From Planctomycetota bacterium (GTDB taxonomy: Bacteria > Planctomycetota > UBA8108 > UBA1146), in NCBI GenBank assembly GCA_016776905.1, contig JADHSM010000021.1, positions 1 through 45,752 of the forward strand: a stretch of DNA of 45,752 bases, given 5' to 3'. Below are positions 33,363-41,428 of the stretch, one piece after another. The position numbers and the translations under genes were made by a program. The notes below the pieces were generated by a model. It saw only the letters and a program-made list of their open reading frames with translations. It made no database searches and had not been told where the DNA came from. Within the stretch, counting starts at the first letter, position 1. The number at the start of each line of letters is the position of its first letter.

Positions 33363-34700
33363 CTACCTTTTGATAGGAACTACAATTCCAGTCACAGATA
33401 AGCTTTGTGAAATATACTTCATTTGCAGATTCGACATTTGGCTCGCCGGGTTTCGGCCAAATTTATTACGTTGTTTTTGCTCGTCAACATCGTGAAGTTT
33501 TCTCAGCATGAGTGCTTCGGCTGCACCTTGAGGGTTGATCATCGATTCTTCATCGTGAACTCTCGAAATACCCAATGTTGCGCCCATGGATTTTCTCGCG
33601 AGAGTGAGATCCGCAGCGGTCATATTTGCGTTTAATCCAAATGCGATTGCAGCATCTAGGCGTGCCCTAGCAGTGAGAATCCCGATTTTCGCTTCAGCAT
33701 CCGTCGGCTCAATTGGCAAACGGATAGTGAGAAGATCGGGATCAACAGAAGGATTCCAGTGAACGGTTTCTTTGCCAAGGATCTGGATGAGTCGGGGGAT
33801 GAAGATTCCCAAGGACAGGGAGTCGAAGCTGCCCGGTTTAGGAATTCTCCAACTTCGAATAATGGCACCAGGAAGCCCAGTTGTATCTCTTTTGATCCCG
33901 ATTTCACCAAAGACTGGCGCCCTGACGACGGGTGGCTGCTGGATGACCCCTTGAGTCGCCAGCGCGAGCGTGCGATTTGCAAAGACGAGAGTGGGTGCGG
34001 GATCATGGGGGCCGACGATGGCGATATGCACATTGGCCGCAGTGAATTTGGATTGTATGAATTTGTTGATTTGGGCCAGGTCTATTTTTTCGACTTGGAG
34101 TTGCCCCCAAGGGCCAGATCTCAACGGTGTGATGCGGTCTTGAATTCTGTGACTGAGTGTTTGAACACTTTTTGAAACGATTTTTTGCTGTTGCCCTAAT
34201 AGCATTAGTTTTACTTCCGCAAGTAAAGCTTCGTCTTTCAAGGGTTCCATCAGTCTTTTGGAAATCATTTCCAGATGTTTGAGCACGTCTTTAGGGGCTA
34301 CTTTTTCTACCCACCAAGTCCGCAAGTATCCCGATCGAACTTCGGTGGACGCGGCTTCTGAAGAAAAAGCACGACTGAGAAGTTCTGCGGATAAAAGTGC
34401 GAGCCCTGATTCTTGAGGGCCGTCATGTGCCCAACCTATATTCCAACTCGTAATAATGATGGCGCGCTGTTCCGATTCAGAGAGAACGGATGGCAAAGGA
34501 AGAGAACCAAATTGAAGTCCATTATCAAGTTTGTTCCAGACTTGGCGCGGCGGTGCACTGGCTGCCGCAGGTGTCTCGCCATAGACAGGCCATGGATCTG
34601 AAGCATTTGTCGTCACAAGGATCATGAAGATCAACGGGACGGCTCCTTGGAAGAAGCGTCTAAGATGCTGAATGAGAGGACGTAATCGGATGGATGTCAT
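33363..34700 (-). CDS. degenerate M16 (insulinase/pitrilysin) family protein, secreted
   Basis: 445 residues: a signal peptide followed by a proline-rich stretch, then an M16-like domain beginning PPRQVWNKLDNGLQFGSLPL. Where active M16 proteases have H-x-x-E-H, the sequence reads ESGLALLSAELLSRAF, so the zinc site is absent and the protein is probably non-catalytic, like the inactive partner of M16 pairs. The 5' end (the first 18 or so codons) lies in the left 277-bp repeat, and the SD (GGGAG) precedes ATG 34700. An M16-like gene of the same type sits about 4 kb upstream, and a truncated relative is directly upstream, so the region has duplicated and rearranged. Localisation is probably periplasmic. 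Confidence 0.55.
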   Translation of the reverse strand: MTSIRLRPLIQHLRRFFQGAVPLIFMILVTTNASDPWPVYGETPAAASAPPRQVWNKLDNGLQFGSLPLPSVLSESEQRAIIITSWNIGWAHDGPQESGLALLSAELLSRAFSSEAASTEVRSGYLRTWWVEKVAPKDVLKHLEMISKRLMEPLKDEALLAEVKLMLLGQQQKIVSKSVQTLSHRIQDRITPLRSGPWGQLQVEKIDLAQINKFIQSKFTAANVHIAIVGPHDPAPTLVFANRTLALATQGVIQQPPVVRAPVFGEIGIKRDTTGLPGAIIRSWRIPKPGSFDSLSLGIFIPRLIQILGKETVHWNPSVDPDLLTIRLPIEPTDAEAKIGILTARARLDAAIAFGLNANMTAADLTLARKSMGATLGISRVHDEESMINPQGAAEALMLRKLHDVDEQKQRNKFGRNPASQMSNLQMKYISQSLSVTGIVVPIKR

Positions 34701-34922
34701 GACGAAATCTCCCTTCGGGTTCCATCTGACGAGAAATCGTTCCAGAGATCAATATGAGATGCGGTTCAATCTTCAATTCGCTGAATACAACTGCAGTATT
34801 AATGCGGAATCGGGAGAACTTCGAGGGAATGGAATCAGAGCAGAGTCTCCTTGAGTCGTTTCTGTGTGGTGCGGAGAAGGATTTTCCGTGCTGGAGAACT
34901 TCGCTCCATCGGTTCGCTTTAG
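34646..34922 (-). repeat. 277-bp direct repeat, left copy
   Basis: The copy matches 38790-39066 in the same orientation at about 96% identity (I count ten mismatches). Read on the minus strand it contains the C-terminal coding remnant of an M16-like gene (KRTDGAKFSSTENP-type, ending in TGA), then the intergenic region, a GGGAG ribosome-binding site, and the first codons of the intact M16-like gene at 33363-34700. The edges are sharp: outside 34646 and 34922 similarity disappears. Confidence 0.9.
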
Positions 34923-35122
34923 AATTTTTGATCCGATTCTGGGGGGAAAGAAGGCAAGGGGAGTGAGCCGAAATCCATACCGTTATCGAGAGTGTACCAA
35001 ACTTGGCGAGGCGCTTTTTGAGAGAGGGGATGGGGTGAAGAAAGCAGCGTATTTAAACAAAAGACGACAGCGAGAGTCATCAATAAGACAAGATTCAGTC
35101 GTGATCCAAGTGCCGGCTTCAT
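34919..35122 (-). pseudogene. truncated N-terminus of an M16-like gene
   Basis: Starts at ATG 35122 (AAGGAG at about 35132-35137) and encodes a signal peptide followed by APRQVWYTLDNGMDFGSLPLPS, almost the same as the start of the intact M16-like protein downstream. It then ends after ESDQKF at TAA, exactly where the left copy of the 277-bp repeat begins. Reading on in the repeat gives the C-terminal remnant of the other M16-like gene in another frame. So this is a chimeric break: the B-type N-terminus is joined to the A-type C-terminus by recombination at the repeat border. Unlikely to be functional, but it would still encode a short exported peptide. Confidence 0.7.
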
Positions 35123-35203
35123 AGATTCTTGCTCCTTCAGTTGTTCAATCTGACGAAAAAACAACGAAGAGCTCAACCATAGTTTGTTCCTGGTGACCGT
35201 TAG

Positions 35204-38200
35204 TTAGCGACCCTCCGAGGGATGCTGAGTCGAAGCCCAGCTAGCGATGAGATCAAAGTTACCGTTGAGGGCGTCTTCCGGTTGAGTAGTGCGCCAACCT
35301 TGTCGCAAGTTGACCAGCTTCGGATCTGGGTTTAGGCGATAGCGTTGAACAATCTCTTCTGATTCCGGTGAGCCTTCCAAAAGAGACGCTGCTCGTCGGA
35401 TTCGCTCATCTGGAGTAGCGGGGGGGAGTCCCAAGGGTTGAGAAGCCACAGAAATACGGGCGTGGAGCTTGCGATCTTTGTGGTGAGCTTCTGGTTGCTC
35501 TAATTCGTGAATTCCATTCAAAGGGTTCAAGAACATCCATGAACCGAATCCCGTCACGGCGACAAGCCAATCCCCGCGGGGATCATTTGACAATTCTTCG
35601 AGTTGCATATTTCGCAACTCTGCCCACTCGACGATCATCTTTTTCAGTCGAGCACACCATTCCAACTGCTCTGTGGTTGATTCTCGATCGCGTTGGACGG
35701 GTTGAATGCGAAGATACGCATCCTGTGGAAGATCTTTCTCGAGGACTTCTGCCGCATGGTCGAGAAGGTAAATTTGCTGGGCCAGCCTTTGGATCAAAGC
35801 TTGAGGGTAGTGATCTCGTGAAGTTTCAGCGCTGCCTGACAAGCGGTCGAGAAGTGAGCGTGCGGTGGTTGTGCCACTGTCGATTCTGTCGCGGAGTTCT
35901 GCCCGCGCGAGGATCGGCAATCTCTGGGGGTCATCCCAAAAGCCTGCGACTTCCATGCTCTTGAAATCTGATTCTCGTGTCTGTGCCCACTCTTCTGAAT
36001 CGAGTTGATTTTCTAGTAGCTCCACTTGATCAGCGAGAACCATCACTTCTTCTAAGCGACCAGATCCTCGCATGGCGATATAAGGAATTTGTATACGAGG
36101 AGCGGCTTCCGCTTCGTCGCCACGATTCATCTTTATTTGCTTCAGATCTGCTTCGGCGGCTTCCTGTTCTGCAGCGTCTGGATCGACAAAGTCGACCACG
36201 ATTTTTCCGTACTCACCGCGAACAAAGAGGAACTGATCCGCTTGCGGGTTGTCGTGTACCAAAATTTCCTTGGCGATGGGTGTTAAGGCGAATCTCTCGA
36301 CGGCGCGGCGCAGGGGCCGCGCTCCGAGGTCTGCGGTCAGGCCGTGGGAAAGGAGTAGATCGATGGCCGACTCTTCCCACTCGACGGCCCAAGGCCGATC
36401 TTTTAATCCTCGTCTTGAAAGGACCCGCTTCAATTCCATCTCTAGAAGTGCCCGTTGTTCCGCACGTGAGAAGGGGCGGAAGGTCACGATCTGATCGATG
36501 CGATTGAGGAACTCCGGTCGGAATGTTTCTTTCAGGGCGATTTCGTAAGGGTTCTCGGGGCCACCAGCACTTTTGAATCCGAATGAACCCTGGGAGGCTT
36601 CTCGTGCTCCAACATTACTGGTCAGAATAAACACGACGTGCTTCAGGCAAACGGTGTGACCATTGGCATCGGTCATGCGGGCGTCGTCGAAGGCTTGCAA
36701 GAAAAGATCCCAAACATTGGGGTGCGCTTTTTCAAATTCGTCGAGAAGCACCACGCTGAAAGGTTGGTTACGGATGCCATCGAGGAGGCTGCGTTGATGG
36801 TGTCCTTCTAATCCGCGATTAGAGCCAAAGAGGCGACTGAGATCATCGTAGGATTGCAGCTCACTCATATCGATTCGCAATAAGCGTTCTTTGGAGCCAA
36901 ACAGATACTGGGCGAGAACTTTTGCGCTCTCGGTTTTTCCGGTTCCGGTGGGACCGGCGAAGAAAAACACTCCCAGTGGACGAGTTGAATCGGTAAGCCC
37001 CGCTTTGAGTAGGGTGATCCGATCAGCCATGCACTGGATCGCCTCTTCCTGACCGATGAGGTGGTCTTTGAAAAAGTTTTCTACATCGTCTGTATCGAGG
37101 ATTTCTTTTTCATCGACGAGAACTTTTGGGAGTCCCGAGAATCTGCACAATTCTTCGATAGCATCTTCGCGGCTCAGATCGACGATCGTATCTTTCTCTT
37201 TGTTCTTTTGCTTCTTGCGAACCATTGCTGCGTGAAGGTCGAAGGATCCCCCAAGAGCGGCTTGAAATGGCATGAACTGACTGCTGAGTTCGACAATCAT
37301 CTTGATGACATCATCGCCGGTTTGAATTCCTGTTTCCCCTTGAACCTGTTGAGAATGGTTGCGAAGAATTTCAGCGGCCTCCTCAGCAGCTGGAGCGGTC
37401 ACCTTTTCGATATCGTAGTACTTTCGCAAAGAGGCATTATTCCGCAGCATCCTCTCCATATCGGTATCTTCGAGTGCGCCCAAGACGGTGATTCGATTTC
37501 GATTCACTTCGATGTTGAGCCGATCCAAGAGGCCCACAGGGTTTTGCATATGTTTGCCGGCATGTTCGAGTCCAGCAAAATCTGGAATGTAGAGCACCGT
37601 TTTTGGTTCTTGAAGTTTTGATAGAATCTTCAGCCAGCGCTCTTCCATTTGGCCGACGAACATCGTGCCGGAGATCAAATCCTGAGCGGTCGATTCCATC
37701 ACTGCCCAGCCCTGATCCTGGAGGTGGCAAAGCGCTGCCCGAGCGATAGTTTTCTTACCTACCCCAGCTTCTCCGCCGATAAGCAGAGATCTTGGGTTAT
37801 CCATTTCGAAACGTTCGGTGATCGAAAGGAGGCGATCGTTTTGACAGCCGACTAAAGGCGACTTTCGCAGATTATTTTGTTCTTCGGTGGTTTTATCAGC
37901 CCACCACTCGAAAACTTCTTCGAGCTCATTCATCGTTAACGCCTTTCTGAGTCTACTTACTTCTTCTTCGTTGAGAATATTCGCGAGGCTTTTGAGTGCA
38001 GCGTCCTTTTCAGGGATCTCTTGAATGACCTCGACGTATTTTGGAAGTTCTTCGTCGAAGGCGACTCGATCTTCGAGAATATGTCGGTGATCGCAAATCA
38101 GCTTGATGAAGTTTTCATCTTCCCAGGGCCAGCTGGTGATCACCCAAAACAGTGTGAGCGATTCCGATCTTCGCAGCATATATCGTGCTGCCAAAATATT

Positions 38201-38776
38201 GAATTGATACGGTTGATCATCCGAGACAAAAATCTGTGCATCGCCCTTGATGGAGATGCCGACGAATTCGTCATCTCCCAAGACGGCCAGTGCTGCAGTG
38301 CTCTTCGCATAATCATTTAGATCACAGGCGATTTCCAACAGCTCTGTTTCGTTGCCGGATTTTTTTAATCCGGCTTTTAGATTTTCGTAAGGACCGCTAT
38401 AGATCTGTACCCCATAGAGATCCATCTCCTCGCCAAGGTCGAGCTCTTCTTGTTCTTTCTCGGCATTCTCGGAATCCGTCGCAAAATCTTTGAACCAATT
38501 TTTAGCGAAGTTTATGGCGTAGATGGAGATGAAGAACAATGCGAATGATAGCCAAACCCATATGAGGTCGCTGGGGGGAGCTTCGCCCATGGCCATCGAC
38601 CATAGTTTGCTGACGGCGAAAGATATGGACAGACTTGCTACCGCGAGAAAACCGGCAAGGAAGGCCAAGGCGGCAATGCTGGTGATTGCGGTAAACAGAA
38701 AGACAAGCCTGCTGGCTAGCGTCACCAGTTTGGAGTCTGGCTTCTGCTGTTGTGGGTTCGTCTCGTCTGGATTCAA
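35204..38776 (-). CDS. membrane-anchored ClpA/B-like AAA+ ATPase with C-terminal RF2-like module
   Basis: 1190 residues. Two or three membrane helices (about 20-55 and 70-92) anchor it. A helical region leads to AAA+ 1 (Walker A GGEAGVGKKT at 334-343; its Walker B region reads TVLYIPDFAG, so the usual DE is lost) and AAA+ 2 (IGQEEAI, Walker A GPTGTGKT at 608-615, intact Walker B VVLLDE at 675-680, sensor/Arg-finger FRPEFLNRID, and a ClpB-type small domain). After about 905 comes a release-factor-like segment: DFKSMEVAGFWDDPQ, then LRIQPVQRD...TTEQLEWCARL, GFGSWMF...GIHELEQ, and a final QRYRLNPDPKLVNLRQGWRTT of the RF2 C-terminal type; no GGQ motif occurs. Start TTG 38776 overlaps the TGA of a 23-codon leader. 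It lies between the 277-bp repeats. Cellular role unknown. Confidence 0.75.
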   Translation of the reverse strand: MNPDETNPQQQKPDSKLVTLASRLVFLFTAITSIAALAFLAGFLAVASLSISFAVSKLWSMAMGEAPPSDLIWVWLSFALFFISIYAINFAKNWFKDFATDSENAEKEQEELDLGEEMDLYGVQIYSGPYENLKAGLKKSGNETELLEIACDLNDYAKSTAALAVLGDDEFVGISIKGDAQIFVSDDQPYQFNILAARYMLRRSESLTLFWVITSWPWEDENFIKLICDHRHILEDRVAFDEELPKYVEVIQEIPEKDAALKSLANILNEEEVSRLRKALTMNELEEVFEWWADKTTEEQNNLRKSPLVGCQNDRLLSITERFEMDNPRSLLIGGEAGVGKKTIARAALCHLQDQGWAVMESTAQDLISGTMFVGQMEERWLKILSKLQEPKTVLYIPDFAGLEHAGKHMQNPVGLLDRLNIEVNRNRITVLGALEDTDMERMLRNNASLRKYYDIEKVTAPAAEEAAEILRNHSQQVQGETGIQTGDDVIKMIVELSSQFMPFQAALGGSFDLHAAMVRKKQKNKEKDTIVDLSREDAIEELCRFSGLPKVLVDEKEILDTDDVENFFKDHLIGQEEAIQCMADRITLLKAGLTDSTRPLGVFFFAGPTGTGKTESAKVLAQYLFGSKERLLRIDMSELQSYDDLSRLFGSNRGLEGHHQRSLLDGIRNQPFSVVLLDEFEKAHPNVWDLFLQAFDDARMTDANGHTVCLKHVVFILTSNVGAREASQGSFGFKSAGGPENPYEIALKETFRPEFLNRIDQIVTFRPFSRAEQRALLEMELKRVLSRRGLKDRPWAVEWEESAIDLLLSHGLTADLGARPLRRAVERFALTPIAKEILVHDNPQADQFLFVRGEYGKIVVDFVDPDAAEQEAAEADLKQIKMNRGDEAEAAPRIQIPYIAMRGSGRLEEVMVLADQVELLENQLDSEEWAQTRESDFKSMEVAGFWDDPQRLPILARAELRDRIDSGTTTARSLLDRLSGSAETSRDHYPQALIQRLAQQIYLLDHAAEVLEKDLPQDAYLRIQPVQRDRESTTEQLEWCARLKKMIVEWAELRNMQLEELSNDPRGDWLVAVTGFGSWMFLNPLNGIHELEQPEAHHKDRKLHARISVASQPLGLPPATPDERIRRAASLLEGSPESEEIVQRYRLNPDPKLVNLRQGWRTTQPEDALNGNFDLIASWASTQHPSEGR

Positions 38777-38844
38777 AGGAGCACCACTTCTTGGAAGAAG
38801 CGTCTAAGATGCTGAATGAGAGGACGTAATCGGATGGATGTCAT
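38773..38844 (-). CDS. 23-codon leader ORF overlapping the Clp-like start
   Basis: In the right repeat copy the 5' end of the second M16-like gene survives: ATG 38844, with GGGAGG eight bases upstream, encodes MTSIRLRPLIQHLRRFFQ and a few extra residues, then stops at TGA (38773-38775). This TGA overlaps the TTG (38774-38776) of the AAA+ gene, giving a TTGA junction like the ATGA of coupled genes. It is either an inert relic or now serves translational coupling of the AAA+ protein. It should be read as a remnant, not a real protein. Confidence 0.5.
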   Translation of the reverse strand: MTSIRLRPLIQHLRRFFQEVVLL

Positions 38845-39066
38845 GACGAAACCTCCCTTCGGGTTCCATCTGACGAGAAATCTTTCCAGAGATCAATATG
38901 AGAGGTGTTTCAATCTTCAATTCGCTAAATATAACTGCAGTATTAATGCGGAATCGGGAGAACTTCGAGGGAATGCAATCAGAGCAGAGTCTCCTTGAGT
39001 CGTTTCTGTGTGGTGTGGAGAAGGATTTTCCGTGCTGGAGAACTTCGCCCCATCGGTTCGCTTTAG
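38790..39066 (-). repeat. 277-bp direct repeat, right copy
   Basis: The counterpart of 34646-34922. Here the repeat starts within the C-terminal coding sequence of the intact 395-residue M16-like gene (ending at 38917), crosses the intergenic region and includes the 23-codon remnant start. The two copies, about 4.1 kb apart, enclose the AAA+ gene and the truncated M16 fragment; they are a likely substrate for further recombination. Confidence 0.9.
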
Positions 39067-40104
39067 GCCTTTTTCTATGCGTTGTCTCCTTCTTGTTCCT
39101 TTGAGCCGCAACAGTGCGGATGAAGGGGATTCGTCTTCTTGTATTTCGATGTGCCAGATTGCGACCTGTTCTTCTAAGAGCGGGAGACAAGACCTTGGGG
39201 TGAGGTCATCACTTTTGCGAGCGAACAGAATTCTGTTGGGGGTCTTGTTCCATGGCTGAGCGGAAGTGGGTGGAATCATGAAAATCGAAGATCCCAGAAT
39301 TTTTCGTGTGGGCGGGATTCTTGGAGTGCGCTGAGGAAAGCGCGAAATCCGAATGTCCTCGCAAAGCAAGAGGTCCCAGACCTGGGGTGCTAATCCGCTT
39401 TGGCTTTCGATCTTGAGTTCTCCTCCGGTCAGCCAATTATTAATCCAGTGGATGACCTCTTCCGCCTCTAGACCCGGCAGCATTTTTGGGTTTCCAAATC
39501 TGGTTGATCCATGAGGAAGTGGATCGATGGCCTCGATCAGACGGCGGCGTGCTTTTTCAAGGGGCGAGCAGGAACAGTCACTTAAACAAGAACAGGGTTC
39601 GCGAAGGATTAGAGAGCGCTTCGACTCTCTTGCGATGCTATCGACGATAGCCTGATGAGAGGGACCTCTTTTGAGTAGCGTCGAAATTGATTGAAAGACT
39701 TCCCGACGCTGTCGGGGATGAAATCGCAGATGAATCGATGAATGAGATCCCCCTACAGAGGCATGTGCGATAACTGGAAATGGATTTTGAGCATCTTTGC
39801 TGAGTTCAAGAACCATGGCTCTTAAAGAAATTCTTGAGAGGAATCCACCTCTTATTAAATCGTGCCCTGCGCCGACATTGAACTGAAGAATAGCGGTCTC
39901 CATCTTCGAAGGAAAACGCCTCATGATTTGAATCGCTTTGATAGAGAGTGCCGCGTTATCGAATTCTGTGACGGAGATGGGTTTCCACTCTTTTGCAAAA
40001 AAGTGACGAATTTGAAGAGTGGAATCATGAACCGCAAAGACAGCAGAGCACGTGAAGGTAGAGAAGAATAAGGTGATCAATAAACGCATCGTCAAAAGGA
40101 ACAT
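38917..40104 (-). CDS. degenerate M16-like secreted protein
   Basis: 395 residues from ATG 40104 (AGAGG nearby; an in-frame ATG 15 bases later would also work). The signal peptide ends near CSAVFA. The region METAILQFNVGAGHDLIRGGFLSRISLRAMV resembles the M16 pattern (hydrophobic strand, VGAG, then G-x-x-x), but the HxxEH zinc motif is absent. A Cys-rich insertion (PCSCLSDCSCSP) is present near residue 185. The last 50 residues are encoded in the right copy of the 277-bp repeat. The stop is TGA. It probably belongs with the 33363-34700 protein as a pair; the family assignment is tentative. Confidence 0.45.
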   Translation of the reverse strand: MFLLTMRLLITLFFSTFTCSAVFAVHDSTLQIRHFFAKEWKPISVTEFDNAALSIKAIQIMRRFPSKMETAILQFNVGAGHDLIRGGFLSRISLRAMVLELSKDAQNPFPVIAHASVGGSHSSIHLRFHPRQRREVFQSISTLLKRGPSHQAIVDSIARESKRSLILREPCSCLSDCSCSPLEKARRRLIEAIDPLPHGSTRFGNPKMLPGLEAEEVIHWINNWLTGGELKIESQSGLAPQVWDLLLCEDIRISRFPQRTPRIPPTRKILGSSIFMIPPTSAQPWNKTPNRILFARKSDDLTPRSCLPLLEEQVAIWHIEIQEDESPSSALLRLKGTRRRQRIEKGLKRTDGAKFSSTENPSPHHTETTQGDSALIAFPRSSPDSALILQLYLAN

Positions 40105-40524
40105 AATACCTCTTCATGATGTATTTCTGATAACAGATGGGTTCCTAAAGGTGATGGTTTTTTATCGTCACAAAACGGACGAATGGCGATATGTCGAATG
40201 AGGAGAAATTATGGATCGAGCTCGTTCCCCATCTCGGGTCGGATTCTCGGTGTGAGTGATTTTCCCCTTCGAGTATGGATTCAATAGCGGCTATATTTGC
40301 CGTGGATCGTGACGCAAAAACGGCCTTCACTATCCAGAAAAGGGATGATGGGGGAAAAGGCCTCATTTATTCAGCCGTGCCAAAATAGCCAATTCTGATC
40401 GGGCTATCCGTCAGTATTTGCGCCGGAGTATCAAAGGGCTTTCACGATTTCAGCTCTTCGCGTTGTATCCGGTGAAAGATCTATATGGGGTGATGTGGTT
40501 CCAAGGCTCGGTTAATTTAGGGGT
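40105..40524. other. 420-bp intergenic region between divergent genes
   Basis: It lies between the M16-like gene (-) and yaaA (+) and must hold both promoters. I see no tRNA, repeat, terminator or convincing small gene; the short ORFs here have no Shine-Dalgarno and unlikely composition. Confidence 0.5.
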
Positions 40525-41328
40525 ATGTCAAAACTATTCACCATCCTATCGCCGGCCAAGACTCTCGATATGGAAGCCCCGCTTCCCAAGGGGGCTCCTG
40601 CCGTCACTCGTCCTCGTATGGCTGCTCGCTCCAAACAGTTGGCGACAGTTCTTCAGGGTTACTCCACGGGTCAGTTGGAATCCTTGATGTCGATTTCTCC
40701 AAAATTGGCAGATCTCAATCGAGATCGTTGGGAGTCATACGACACTCGTTCAAATCCGAAGGGGCCTGCTGCAGTCTGCTTCCGGGGGGATGTGTTCCAG
40801 GGGCTTGAAGCCTGGACGATGAATAAGAAGGCCTTTTCATGGGCTCAGGATCATGTGCGTATTCTGAGTGGTCTCTATGGACTCTTACGACCTCTCGATG
40901 TGATTCAGCCCTACAGGCTTGAGATGGGAACTTCACTCAAGACAGATGCAGGAAAAAATCTATACGAATTTTGGGGCACAGAAATTCAGAAGTTGCTCAA
41001 GAAGGATATGAAGGAGTGCGGAGCTGAGGTTCTTGTTAACCTTGCCAGTGAAGAGTATTCGAAGGCGGCTCAACTGGATCAGTTAGGTCACCGCATGGTG
41101 AGTGTCAAATTTTTGCAGGTTGATAAAGGCAAATCGAAATTCATTTCTTTTTATGCCAAGCAGTCGCGAGGGTTGATGGCACGCTGGATGTCGGACCAAC
41201 GCCCCAAGAAGCTTGAGGATCTCACCCGCTTTGACAGTCAGGGGTACCGATTCATGGAAGCGGACAGCGATGAAAACATTTTCGTGTTTTCCCGTCCCAA
41301 GCCCCTTCCGGTTTCAGCAAAGCGATAA
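40525..41328 (+). CDS. yaaA: peroxide stress protein YaaA (DUF328)
   Basis: 267 residues starting MSKLFTILSPAKTLD, the diagnostic N-terminus of the YaaA/DUF328 family. Further conserved segments are RILSGLYGLLRPLDVIQPYRLEMGT, FWGTEI and VNLASEEYSKA, and the protein ends with an F-x-R type tail. In E. coli, YaaA lowers free intracellular iron during peroxide stress and protects DNA and proteins; it binds DNA and has a helix-hairpin-helix-like fold. ATG preceded by AGGGG. It stands alone on this strand with about 100 bp before the cytochrome gene. The length (267) matches the family well. Confidence 0.93.
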   Translation: MSKLFTILSPAKTLDMEAPLPKGAPAVTRPRMAARSKQLATVLQGYSTGQLESLMSISPKLADLNRDRWESYDTRSNPKGPAAVCFRGDVFQGLEAWTMNKKAFSWAQDHVRILSGLYGLLRPLDVIQPYRLEMGTSLKTDAGKNLYEFWGTEIQKLLKKDMKECGAEVLVNLASEEYSKAAQLDQLGHRMVSVKFLQVDKGKSKFISFYAKQSRGLMARWMSDQRPKKLEDLTRFDSQGYRFMEADSDENIFVFSRPKPLPVSAKR

Positions 41329-41428
41329 AGATCAAGGACGACGAGTTCTTGGACTCGCCTGTTGACTCTGACTCCGACTCGAAAGACCATCTTCTCGTGG
41401 TGCTGCGAATACCCGGGAGGAGTCCGTC

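Noticed and set aside
35977..36507. 176-codon plus-strand ORF opposite the Clp-like gene
   Set aside because: Arg-rich composition and position inside the AAA+ gene mark it as a shadow frame.
40145..40366. 73-codon minus-strand ORF upstream of the M16-like gene
   Set aside because: No Shine-Dalgarno, unlikely composition, and it sits in the probable promoter region.
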